DNA from: Clostridium paraputrificum
Lineage (GTDB): Bacteria > Bacillota > Clostridia > Clostridiales > Clostridiaceae
Length of the DNA: 64,000 nt
Direction: 5' to 3'
NCBI RefSeq assembly: GCF_900447045.1
Contig: NZ_UAWH01000014.1
Coordinates: forward strand, 866,501 to 930,500
Below are positions 25,735-33,686 of this stretch, in pieces. How positions within the stretch are numbered: the stretch's first letter is position 1; every line of letters begins with the position of its first letter. The position numbers and the translations under genes were made by a program. Under the pieces are notes generated by a model that did not search any database, was not told the DNA's origin, and saw only the letters and a program-made list of their open reading frames with translations.

Positions 25735-27117
25735 ATGGGTAGAAGAAAAAAACATTATAAACTATTTATTGCAATTCTCCCTCTAATACTAATGCTTATA
25801 GGAGTTGGAGCTTATATTTACTTTTCAAAGGATATAGGAGTAGTTACAGCATCTACAGAAGAAGATATGGTGTATGAAGGAAGTGTAGATAAAGCTGGAG
25901 ATCTGTTAAATTCTGGCGATGAAGTAATTGTTAATTTAAAGATAAAAAACATAACAAATAATAAAAAAGAAAAAATAGAGGGTAAGTTAATTTGTGATGG
26001 TGAAAGTAAACCTTTAGGAAAAAGTAATTTTTCAATAGATACTTTGGAGCCAAATGAAGAGGGGAATGTTCAATGGAAGGTAAAATGTAAAAGTGGAGGT
26101 ACAAGGTTTATAGTACAAGTTAAGGAATCTAATAAAGGCTTGAAGAATATAAAACTAGGTGGAATTACAGTTGGTGGTAAGGGATGGTTCATGGGGGATA
26201 ATCATACTCATTCTAACTATTCTGATGGTAATGGGAGTGTAGCAGAAAATATATGGGCTATGAGAAGCGCTGGATTAAATTATATGACAATGACTGATCA
26301 TAATAATAGCAATGGATATGAGGAATCAAAAAGTGCTAAAGGTAATGGAGAAATAATTATAAAAGGAAATGAATATACTACATCTTCAGGTCATGCAGTT
26401 TTAATGAATGTGAAGGATAATAAAAATTATAGCTCTTTATCTAAAGATAATTTAATTAAAGAGCTTGGAAATTATAATACTTTAATTTATGCTGCTCATC
26501 CTTTTGATAGCAGGTTAAGTTGGAAGTTTCCTGATTATAATGGGGTGAATGGAATTGAAGTGTGGAATGGCTGTAGGGGGCCAAAAAATAAATATAATAA
26601 TGATGCATTTATTCAATGGGATAAATTAAATACAGAAGGAAAGCATCTTTATGGAGTTGCAGAAACAGATGCTCATTACCCAGTTGATATAGGGAAGGTA
26701 TACTTAAAAACATATTCAGAAAGTTTCACTGAAGAAGGTATAATTGAAGCCCAAAAGAAGGGACATATGTATGGAACTAATGGACCTTCATTAGAGATTA
26801 AGGTAAATAATGCTATGATGGGGGATGACTACAAAGTAAGTTCCATGGGAGAAGTTATAAAGGTTAATTTAAAAGGTGAATATTATAATGGTATTTCTAA
26901 AGTTAGATTAATAAGAAATGGTGAAGTGATTTCTGAAAAAAATATTAATGATAATACTTTTGAAATGGTAGAAAGAGTAAGGGTAGTACCAGGAGATTTT
27001 ATCAGAATGGAAGTAGAAGGAAAAGAAGAAGAAGGACAGTCTTTATTAACTGAAGTTGGAGTTAGGAATACAGCTCCATTTGCATTTTCAAATCCTATTT
27101 TTATCATTGAAAAATAA
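25735..27117 (+). CDS. CehA/McbA-type PHP-domain metallohydrolase, membrane anchored
   Basis: A 460-residue protein with an N-terminal membrane anchor (residues 9-27), a beta-sandwich region (~45-145) and a PHP phosphoesterase domain from ~152. The metal ligands are visible: HTHSNYSDG (~157), MTDHNN, KGNEYT, YAAHPFD and ETDAH. This is the CehA/McbA subgroup, whose known members hydrolyse carbaryl, but most have unknown substrates. It would act outside the membrane. A C-terminal beta domain (~360-460) follows. AAAGGAAGGG precedes the ATG. Confidence 0.87.
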   Translation: MGRRKKHYKLFIAILPLILMLIGVGAYIYFSKDIGVVTASTEEDMVYEGSVDKAGDLLNSGDEVIVNLKIKNITNNKKEKIEGKLICDGESKPLGKSNFSIDTLEPNEEGNVQWKVKCKSGGTRFIVQVKESNKGLKNIKLGGITVGGKGWFMGDNHTHSNYSDGNGSVAENIWAMRSAGLNYMTMTDHNNSNGYEESKSAKGNGEIIIKGNEYTTSSGHAVLMNVKDNKNYSSLSKDNLIKELGNYNTLIYAAHPFDSRLSWKFPDYNGVNGIEVWNGCRGPKNKYNNDAFIQWDKLNTEGKHLYGVAETDAHYPVDIGKVYLKTYSESFTEEGIIEAQKKGHMYGTNGPSLEIKVNNAMMGDDYKVSSMGEVIKVNLKGEYYNGISKVRLIRNGEVISEKNINDNTFEMVERVRVVPGDFIRMEVEGKEEEGQSLLTEVGVRNTAPFAFSNPIFIIEK

Positions 27118-27178
27118 GAATATATTTATGAGAATAGGTTAACATAAATACGAAATTAGTTATATGGAGGAATGAGAA

Positions 27179-27337
27179 ATGAATAAAAATAGTTCTATAA
27201 AATGTTCAGTACAAGAATGCAAGTATAATGCAGTAGATGAAAATTATTGTACACTTGATGAAATAAAGGTAGGAACACATGAACAACACCCTAAAGTTCC
27301 ACAATGTACAGATTGTGAATCATTTGAATTAAGATAA
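27179..27337 (+). CDS. DUF1540 small cysteine-rich protein
   Basis: A 52-residue protein with the DUF1540 pattern: IKCSVQECKYN near the start, YCTLDEIKVG in the middle, and CTDCESF at the end. Its five cysteines plus histidines should bind a metal. Members are common in spore-forming Firmicutes, often sporulation-associated, with no assigned activity. GGAGG lies seven bases upstream and an intrinsic terminator directly downstream. Confidence 0.88.
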   Translation: MNKNSSIKCSVQECKYNAVDENYCTLDEIKVGTHEQHPKVPQCTDCESFELR

Positions 27338-27342
27338 TAATT

Positions 27343-27376
27343 AAAAGACTAGAGAAAATACTTCTCTAGTCTTTTT
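27343..27376 (+). terminator. Terminator after the DUF1540 gene
   Basis: Perfect stem AAAAGACTAGAGAA / TTCTCTAGTCTTTT with a five-base loop and T-run. Confidence 0.92.
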
Positions 27377-27520
27377 AATTATTATTAGATTATAAGAATA
27401 ATTCTTTTACTATATTTAATTAATTTATATGTAAAATATTCGGAGAATATGAATTTATTGAATAAATCTAATTTGGTAGGAAACAATAAGCTAGAAAAAT
27501 AAAAAATAGAGGTGATAATA

Positions 27521-28192
27521 ATGTTTGAACATAAAAAACAATTATTACATGAAGTGAAAGTAGAAAGACCTAATCCACAATATGCAGTGTTAATGCAAGA
27601 GCAACTAGGAGGAGGCAATGGAGAACTTAAGGCGGCAATGCAATATATTTCTCAAAGTTTTAGAATAAAGAACCCTGAAATTAAAGATTTATTTCTAGAT
27701 ATTGGAGCTGAAGAATTAAGTCATATGGAAATGGTCGCGCAAACTATAAATTTACTGAATGGACATGATGTGAATAATAGCGAAGTTACCAATGGTGAAA
27801 TTCAAACACATGTACAATGTGGATTATCTCCAGTACTAATTAATTCATCTGGAGCACCATGGACAGCAGATTATGTAACCGTTACTGGCGATTTGGTTGC
27901 TGATTTATTATCTAATATAGCCTCAGAGTAAAGAGCTAAGGTGGTTTATGAATATTTATATCGTCAGATAGATGATAAGGAAGTAAGAGCAACTATAGAT
28001 TTTCTTCTTAATAGAGAAGAAGCGCATAATGCTTTATTTAGAGAAGCACTTAATAAAGTTCAAAAAACAGGTTCTAATAAAGATTTTGGAGTAACAGAGG
28101 ATTCTAAATTATATTTCAATTTATCAAATCCAGGGCCAGAACATAGTGCACCAAATCCAACACCACCATCTTTTGAAAATCCAAGACAATAA
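27521..28192 (+). pseudogene. Manganese catalase (CotJC-like) interrupted by an in-frame TAA
   Basis: One reading frame encodes a manganese catalase: GGNGELKAAMQY and GAEELSHMEM carry metal ligands in the first part, and LLNREEAHN in the second. At codon 137 (27929-27931) a TAA separates SNIASE from RAKVVYEYLYRQ. Related proteins have Gln there, so CAA to TAA is the simplest reading. The stop comes immediately after a metal-ligand Glu, so the truncated product would lack the last ligands. The frame stays open to 28192 with good codon use, suggesting a recent mutation or a sequencing error. The start is the ATG six bases after AGAGGTG. Coat-type genes follow. Confidence 0.85.
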
Positions 28193-28230
28193 TTTAGTTC
28201 AAAATAAAATATATAAAGGTAGGTATAAAA

Positions 28231-28446
28231 ATGAGAAAACTTTCAGAAATTGAAAAAATATCTTTAGCAGCAGCTTTAAAAATGGAAACTGATGGATTAA
28301 TTATGCAAAGAGCAATAAATTCTTTAATTTCAGATGAAGATTTAAGAAGACAATCAGAAACCAGTATTTTAGCAGCAGAAGGAAGAATTAAAGGTATACA
28401 ACAATTTATTAATGAAAATAATATATTAGATATTAAAGGGGAATAA
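28231..28446 (+). CDS. Small ferritin-like helical protein, probable coat protein
   Basis: A 71-residue protein predicted as two helices (LSEIEKISLAAALKMETDGL and SETSILAAEGRIKGIQQFI). It lies 38 bases after the catalase frame and four bases before a CotF-like gene, so it belongs to the same sporulation operon. The pattern matches short ferritin-like coat proteins in Clostridia. Function is inferred from context; AAAGGTAGG precedes the ATG. Confidence 0.72.
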   Translation: MRKLSEIEKISLAAALKMETDGLIMQRAINSLISDEDLRRQSETSILAAEGRIKGIQQFINENNILDIKGE

Positions 28447-28450
28447 TGAT

Positions 28451-28753
28451 ATGAAGAATATGATAGGAAATTTAATAAAAAATAATGTTGATCTAAAGGA
28501 TTCTATTATAGTGGCAAGTATGCTTTCAGCAGCTAAAGAAGCAGCAGACATGTATCTTAATTCTACATTAACAAGTAGTACACCTGAGCTAAGAGCTATA
28601 TATTCAGCATCAATGGGACAAATCGTTGAAGGTCATACAGCACTTACAGAACTAAGTATCAGTAAGAACTGGATTAAACCATATAGTGCACCTGTTGAAC
28701 AATTAACTTGTTCTTATGATGAATCAAAAAAAGTTATTGGTAACAATAAGTAG
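28451..28753 (+). CDS. CotF-like spore coat protein
   Basis: A 100-residue helical protein (KDSIIVASMLSAAKEAADMY, LRAIYSASMGQIVEGH) with the spacing of the CotF family and a C-terminal YSAPVEQLTCSYDES tail. It is the last gene of the catalase / small helical protein operon, with only four bases from the preceding stop. It is expected on the spore coat. A shared terminator with the convergent SASP gene follows. Confidence 0.82.
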   Translation: MKNMIGNLIKNNVDLKDSIIVASMLSAAKEAADMYLNSTLTSSTPELRAIYSASMGQIVEGHTALTELSISKNWIKPYSAPVEQLTCSYDESKKVIGNNK

Positions 28754-28800
28754 TATCATAAGTAATAAGATAAATAAAACACTGTGTTTTGGTATAAAAA

Positions 28801-28841
28801 AATAATTAGTAGAGCATAAAATTCTCTACTAATTATTTTTA
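28801..28841. terminator. Bidirectional terminator between the coat operon and the SASP gene
   Basis: Perfect 14-base stem AATAATTAGTAGAG / CTCTACTAATTATT with a nine-base loop and T-run on the + strand. Confidence 0.9.
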
Positions 28842-28850
28842 GGACATTAA

Positions 28851-29057
28851 TTATTTAAGTCCATTTTCATATTGTTCTACCATTCTTTTAACCATTTCTC
28901 CACCAACACTTCCATTTTGTTTAGAAGTAAGGTTTCCTTTATCGGTATTTTCATAATCTTGTAGTCCAAAGCTTGAAGCTATTTCATTTCTTAATGAATT
29001 TAGTCCTTTCTTTGCTTCTGGAACTAAGTTTCTGTTACCACTATTGTTTGAAGACAT
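28851..29057 (-). CDS. Alpha/beta-type small acid-soluble spore protein
   Basis: A 68-residue DNA-binding spore protein with both family signatures: LVPEAKKGLNSLRNEIASSFG, which contains the site cut by the germination protease after Glu, and GSVGGEMVKRMVEQYE at the C-terminus. It coats and protects spore DNA. The start is the ATG preceded by GGAGG; an in-frame GTG/ATG region 21 codons upstream has no binding site and would add non-family residues. It is monocistronic and should be under forespore sigma G, although no clear box was seen. Confidence 0.95.
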   Translation of the reverse strand: MSSNNSGNRNLVPEAKKGLNSLRNEIASSFGLQDYENTDKGNLTSKQNGSVGGEMVKRMVEQYENGLK

Positions 29058-29367
29058 ATCTGCATCCTCCTTATAATTTAATATACTTGCACAAATATTG
29101 TACAATCTTATATTAACCAAATATGAAAAAAGTAAACTGGAAATAAATATCTATTATGTAAATATAAATCTATAATTCCTAATTTAATTATTATATAGAA
29201 AAATTGTAGATTAATTAAAGTATTGATTTTAATAATTAATTTATTTATATTAAGAATTAATATGGAGGGAGTTTTTATAAAAAAATTAAATCATTGAACT
29301 ATATGCTAGACAGAAATAATAGTTAGATAGTATAATAAAAATGTGTCTTAAATTGCTAATTAAGTAA

Positions 29368-29409
29368 AAATACAGCAGGTTGATATAAATGTACTTGCTG
29401 TATTTTTTT
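29368..29409 (+). terminator. Terminator without a recognised upstream gene
   Basis: Stem AAATACAGCA-GGT / ACTTGCTGTATTT with a long loop, then seven T. No coding gene on the + strand ends near it, so it may close a small non-coding transcript. Confidence 0.65.
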
Positions 29410-29412
29410 GTT

Positions 29413-29462
29413 TAATGTATAAGAAAGTATAAAATTTTAATTAGATATAACTCAAAGATATT
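29413..29462. repeat. Dispersed repeat, left-end fragment
   Basis: Fifty bases match the first part of the copies at 35624 and 45501 (AAAGTATAAAATTT, then TATAACTCAAAG) with few differences, then similarity stops. Like the other copies it begins just after a terminator T-run. Confidence 0.65.
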
Positions 29463-29470
29463 GTGGACTA

Positions 29471-29514
29471 AATAAAAAGCTAGCAGGTAGAAATAAATCT
29501 ACTTACTAGCTTTT
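29471..29514 (-). terminator. Terminator of pflB
   Basis: Stem AAAAGCTAGCAGGTAGA / TCTACTTACTAGCTTTT (one mismatch), with T-rich sequence on the reverse-strand exit side, 18 bases from the pflB stop. Confidence 0.82.
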
Positions 29515-29531
29515 ACTTTCTTATAATAAAA

Positions 29532-31766
29532 CTACATTTTTTCGTGGAATGTTCTGTTTATTACATCAAGTTGTTGTTCTCTTGTTAACTTGATGAAGTT
29601 AACTGCATATCCTGAAACTCTAATAGTTAATTGAGGATATAATTCTGGATGTTCCATAGCATCAAGTAATGTTTCTCTATTAAATACATTAACATTTAGA
29701 TGGTGAGCATCTTGTCCAAAATATCCATCCATCATGCAACTTAAGTTGTTTATTCTATCTTCAGGAGTCTTTCCTAAAGCATCTGGCACGATTGAGAATG
29801 TGTTAGAGATACCATCTTGAGAATGTTCATATGGAAGCTTAGCAACTGAGTTTAAAGATGCTAATGATCCTGAATTATCTCTTCCGTGCATTGGGTTAGC
29901 ACCTGGAGCAAATGGTTCTCCCTTCTTTCTACCACATGGAGTAGTTCCTGTCTTCTTACCATAGACAACATTTGAAGTTATAGTTAAGATAGATTGAGTG
30001 TGGTATGCATTTCTGTAAGTCTTGTTTTGTCTGATTTTGTTCATCATGTTTTCAACAAGGTATACAGCTATATCATCAACTCTATCATCATCGTTTCCGT
30101 ATTTAGGGAAGTCGCCTTCAACTTCAAAGTCTACAGCAATTCCATTTTCATCTCTTATAGGCTTAACCTTAGCGTATTTAATAGCAGAAAGTGAGTCAGC
30201 ACATACTGAAAGTCCTGCTATACCACAAGCCATTGTTCTAAATACATCTCTATCATGTAAAGCCATTTGTAAGCTTTCATAAGAGTATTTATCGTGCATA
30301 TAGTGGATAACATTTAATGTGTTAACATAAAGGTTAGCTAACCAATCTGTCATTTGTTCAAATCTATCCATTACTTCATCATATTCTAAGTATTCAGAAG
30401 TTATTGGAGCTAATTTAGGTCCAACTTGCATTCCTAGCTTTTCATCTTTACCACCGTTTATAGCATAAAGAAGAGTCTTAGCTAAGTTAACTCTAGCACC
30501 GAAGAATTGCATTTGCTTACCAACTTTCATTGCAGATACGCAACAAGCTATAGCATAGTCATCTCCCCAGTAAGTAGTCATTAAATCATCGTTTTCGTAT
30601 TGAACAGAGCTTGTATCAATAGAAACCTTTGAACAGAAGTCCTTAAATGCTTTAGGAAGTCTTGTTGACCATAGAACTGTTAAGTTTGGTTCTGGTGAAG
30701 GTCCTAAAGTGTAAAGTGTATTAAGTATTCTAAATGAGTTCTTAGTAACTAAAGATCTTCCGTCTAATCCCATACCAGCAATTGATTCAGTTACCCAAGT
30801 TGGATCTCCTGAGAATAAATCGTTATATTCAGGAGTTCTTAAGAATTTAACTAATCTTAACTTCATTACGAAGTGATCCATTAATTCTTGAGCTTCTTTT
30901 TCTGTTATAACACCATTTCTTAAATCTCTTTCTATGTATATATCTAAGAAAGTAGAAGTTCTACCAAGTGACATTGCAGCACCATTTTGTTGTTTTATAG
31001 CTGCAAGGTAACCAAAGTATAACCATTGGATAGCTTCTTGAGCATTAGCAGCTGGTCTAGATATATCATATCCATATGAAGCAGCCATTTCTTTTAATTC
31101 TTTAAGTGCAACTATTTGATCAGATATTTCTTCTCTTAATCTAATTATATCTTCATCAATAGTTCCTACTTCAAGGCTTAATTTTTGTTCGTTTTTATCT
31201 TCTATAAGTCTATCAACACCGTATAAAGCAACTCTTCTATAGTCACCTATGATTCTTCCTCTACCATAAGCATCTGGAAGTCCTGTAACTATACCAGCTT
31301 TTCTAGCTAATCTCATATCTGTAGTATAAGCATCGAAAACACCTTGGTTATGAGTTTTTCTATACTTTGTAAATATTTCAGTTATTAAAGGGTCTATTTC
31401 ATATCCATAAGCTTTAGCTGCATTTTCAGCCATTCTTATACCACCTTCTGGCATAACAGCTCTCTTAAGTGGTGCATCAGTTTGTACACCAACTATTTTT
31501 TCTAAAGCTTCATTTATATATCCAGGTTTGTAAGCGTTGATTTTAGATATAGTCTTTGTATCGATATCTAACATTCCGCCATTTTCTCTTTCTTGTTTGC
31601 TTAATTCGCAAACTACATCCCATAATTTAGTTGTTTCTTCTGTAGCACCTTCAAGGAAACTAGCATCACCTGTATATTCAGTGTAGTTAGTTTGGATGAA
31701 GTTTCTAACATCGATATGTTTTGTCCAACGACCTTCGTTGAAGCTTGTCCATTGTTCTTTAATCAT
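29532..31766 (-). CDS. pflB: Formate C-acetyltransferase (pyruvate formate-lyase)
   Basis: A 744-residue glycyl-radical enzyme that splits pyruvate with CoA into acetyl-CoA and formate in anaerobic metabolism. The catalytic Cys408-Cys409 pair lies in [10 protein letters not shown], and the radical Gly719 in RVSGYAV near the C-terminus. The length and the FHEKM end fit E. coli PflB. The activating enzyme gene pflA, often adjacent, is not here. The gene is monocistronic, with GAGGTGG before the ATG. It is divergent from the fru operon. Confidence 0.97.
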   Translation of the reverse strand: MIKEQWTSFNEGRWTKHIDVRNFIQTNYTEYTGDASFLEGATEETTKLWDVVCELSKQERENGGMLDIDTKTISKINAYKPGYINEALEKIVGVQTDAPLKRAVMPEGGIRMAENAAKAYGYEIDPLITEIFTKYRKTHNQGVFDAYTTDMRLARKAGIVTGLPDAYGRGRIIGDYRRVALYGVDRLIEDKNEQKLSLEVGTIDEDIIRLREEISDQIVALKELKEMAASYGYDISRPAANAQEAIQWLYFGYLAAIKQQNGAAMSLGRTSTFLDIYIERDLRNGVITEKEAQELMDHFVMKLRLVKFLRTPEYNDLFSGDPTWVTESIAGMGLDGRSLVTKNSFRILNTLYTLGPSPEPNLTVLWSTRLPKAFKDFCSKVSIDTSSVQYENDDLMTTYWGDDYAIACCVSAMKVGKQMQFFGARVNLAKTLLYAINGGKDEKLGMQVGPKLAPITSEYLEYDEVMDRFEQMTDWLANLYVNTLNVIHYMHDKYSYESLQMALHDRDVFRTMACGIAGLSVCADSLSAIKYAKVKPIRDENGIAVDFEVEGDFPKYGNDDDRVDDIAVYLVENMMNKIRQNKTYRNAYHTQSILTITSNVVYGKKTGTTPCGRKKGEPFAPGANPMHGRDNSGSLASLNSVAKLPYEHSQDGISNTFSIVPDALGKTPEDRINNLSCMMDGYFGQDAHHLNVNVFNRETLLDAMEHPELYPQLTIRVSGYAVNFIKLTREQQLDVINRTFHEKM

Positions 31767-31831
31767 TTAGTCCACCTCATTGTCTTTTTGTAAACGTTAG
31801 ATAATTAGATTGTAAATTATTTAACAAGTTG

Positions 31832-31861
31832 AATATATCATAGAAGTATATATAAAGACAA
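31832..31861 (-). promoter_or_regulatory. Probable pflB promoter
   Basis: On the reverse strand TTGTCT and TATATT are 18 bases apart, about 65 bases before the start codon. A TGTAAACGTT sequence closer to the gene resembles half a cre box but lacks the second half. Confidence 0.45.
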
Positions 31862-31961
31862 TAGAAAATTCTAGAGTTTAAATATTCTAAATATTTGAAA
31901 GAGTGAGATTAGGTAAGAATATTAAAAGTATTTCATAAATATTCATGGATGGTTTTGAATG

Positions 31962-31997
31962 AAAGTGATTGACTTTGAATTATTTGAGGGGTAATAT
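31962..31997 (+). promoter_or_regulatory. fru operon promoter with overlapping inverted repeat
   Basis: TTGACT (31969-31974) and TATAAT-like TAATAT (31992-31997) are 17 bases apart, a strong promoter. The inverted repeat AAAGT-GATTG-ACTTT (31962-31976) overlaps the -35 box and is a candidate FruR operator. Transcription should start near 32004. Confidence 0.65.
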
Positions 31998-32019
31998 TTA
32001 GATGAAGGAAGTGTTGAAA

Positions 32020-32763
32020 ATGTTAACAGAAGAAAGATTTCAAAAAATTTTAGGGGTTTTAAATGAGAAAAAAGCAGTTACAGTCAGTGAACTGGTAAAC
32101 TTGTTAAATACCTCTGAATCAACAATAAGAAGGGATTTAAATGCCTTATCAAATTTGGGTAAGTTAAATAAGGTTCATGGTGGAGCAGTAGGTATTGATA
32201 AAAATTTAACAACGGAAGAAAAAGACGTCAAAACCAAGCATGATTTAAATAGAGAAGATAAGACAAGTATTGCAAAATTTTCTGCTTCCTTAATAGAAAA
32301 AGGAGACTTTGTATATATTGATGCGGGAACTACTACTGAAATTTTAGCTGAATGCATTGAAGAAAAGGAAGCAACTTATGTTACTAATGGTATTGTGCAT
32401 GCTAAAAAACTTATTGAAAAGGGATGTACAGTTTATATATTAGGGGGAGAACTTAAGTTATCAACAGAGGCAATTATAGGGGTAGAAGCTATAAAAAGTT
32501 TAAAAAAGTATAATTTTACCAAAGCCTTCTTTGGATCTAATGGAGTAAGTATAGAATCAGGATTTACTACACCAGATGTTAAAGAGGGGCTTGTTAAGGA
32601 AGAGGCTATAAATAGAAGTAAAGTATCTTACGTATTAGTTGATAATAGTAAGTTTAATAAGATATTTCCAATAACATTTGCAGAAATAAATAGAGCAAAA
32701 ATAATAACTAAGGAAATAGGAGAGAATAAATTTAAAGATTATACAGAAATATTGGAGGTATAA
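32020..32763 (+). CDS. fruR: DeoR-family regulator of the fructose operon
   Basis: A 247-residue DeoR-type repressor: winged helix at the N-terminus (VTVSELVNLLNTSESTIRRDL) and a sugar-phosphate sensing domain with YIDAGTTTEILAE and KAFFGSNGVS. It should bind fructose 1-phosphate and control the three-gene operon it heads. I start at MLTEERFQ, usual for the family, behind AAGGAAG. The ATG six codons upstream lies at or before the inferred transcription start and cannot be used. fruK begins three bases after the stop. Confidence 0.88.
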   Translation: MLTEERFQKILGVLNEKKAVTVSELVNLLNTSESTIRRDLNALSNLGKLNKVHGGAVGIDKNLTTEEKDVKTKHDLNREDKTSIAKFSASLIEKGDFVYIDAGTTTEILAECIEEKEATYVTNGIVHAKKLIEKGCTVYILGGELKLSTEAIIGVEAIKSLKKYNFTKAFFGSNGVSIESGFTTPDVKEGLVKEEAINRSKVSYVLVDNSKFNKIFPITFAEINRAKIITKEIGENKFKDYTEILEV

Positions 32764-32765
32764 AA

Positions 32766-33668
32766 ATGATATACACAGTGACTTTTAATCCCTCACTGGA
32801 TTATGTAGTTAAAGTTAATGATTTAAAGTTGGGGAGAGTTAATAGGACAGAAGAAGAAGATGTGTATCCAGGTGGAAAAGGCATAAATGTATCTATAGTA
32901 TTAAAGAACTTAGGGTATGATAGTTCTGCTTTAGGTTTTATAGCTGGCTTTACTGGGGATGAAATTGAAAGAAGAGTAACAGAATTTGGCTGTAAATCAG
33001 ACTTTATTAAGTTAAATGATGGATTGTCTAGAATAAATGTAAAGATTAAGTCTAAGGAAGAAAGTGAGATTAATGGTGGAGGGCCACATATTAATGAAGA
33101 TGCACTAAATTCTTTATATAACATTCTAGATAACTTAAATAATGATGACATATTAGTCTTAGCAGGAAGTATACCTAAGTCTCTTCCAGAAGACATATAT
33201 GAAAAAATTATGGAAAGACTACAAAAGAAAGAAATTAAAATTATAGTAGATGCAACAAAAGACTTATTAGTAAATGTACTAAAGTATAAACCATTTTTAA
33301 TTAAGCCTAATAATCATGAGCTTGGAGAAATATTTAATGTAGAGTTAAAAACTGATGAAGAAATAATTGAATATGCTAAAAAGCTACAGAATAAAGGAGC
33401 AAGAAATGTACTTATATCCATGGCTGGAGATGGAGCAATTTTCATATCAGAAAGTGGAGAAATTATAAAGAGTGGGGTGCCAAAGGGAAAAGTTAAAAAT
33501 TCTGTTGGTGCAGGAGATTCAATGGTAGCTGGATTTATTGCAGGATATTTAAAGAATTATAATTTTAATGAAGCCTTTAAAATGGGAGTAGCCACTGGCA
33601 GTGCTACAGCCTTTTCAGAAGGATTAGCAACAAAAGATGAAGTACTAAAATTATTAAATAAAATTTAG
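32766..33668 (+). CDS. fruK: 1-phosphofructokinase
   Basis: A 300-residue PfkB-type kinase that converts fructose 1-phosphate to fructose 1,6-bisphosphate. It shows the substrate motif PGGKGINVS (~38-46) and the catalytic NSVGAGDSMVAGF motif (~245-257) with the base Asp. It is the middle gene of fruR-fruK-fruA, so the product of the PTS fruA transporter is its substrate. GGAGG overlaps the end of fruR, consistent with coupling. Confidence 0.96.
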   Translation: MIYTVTFNPSLDYVVKVNDLKLGRVNRTEEEDVYPGGKGINVSIVLKNLGYDSSALGFIAGFTGDEIERRVTEFGCKSDFIKLNDGLSRINVKIKSKEESEINGGGPHINEDALNSLYNILDNLNNDDILVLAGSIPKSLPEDIYEKIMERLQKKEIKIIVDATKDLLVNVLKYKPFLIKPNNHELGEIFNVELKTDEEIIEYAKKLQNKGARNVLISMAGDGAIFISESGEIIKSGVPKGKVKNSVGAGDSMVAGFIAGYLKNYNFNEAFKMGVATGSATAFSEGLATKDEVLKLLNKI

Positions 33669-33686
33669 TTTTTAGGAGGAGTAAAA

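Larger units (their letters stand above)
29058..29531. other. Gene-poor region of 474 bases between ssp and pflB
   Basis: Contains two hairpins and one copy of the dispersed repeat, listed separately. Near 29262 an ATGGAGGGAG looks like a binding site, but the following frames stop after 11 to 15 codons, so it may be a decayed small gene or part of an untranslated transcript ending at the 29368 terminator. Nothing else supported. Confidence 0.5.

Noticed and set aside
27929-27931. Programmed readthrough or recoding of TAA in the manganese catalase frame
   Set aside because: TAA is not used for selenocysteine or pyrrolysine and no structure or conserved context supports recoding; mutation or sequence error is simpler.
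31785-31800. TGTAAACGTT before pflB as a CcpA site
   Set aside because: The second half of the cre consensus (WWWCA) is missing.
32002-32004. ATG as start of fruR
   Set aside because: It lies at or before the inferred start of transcription; the next ATG has a ribosome binding site and the family N-terminus.
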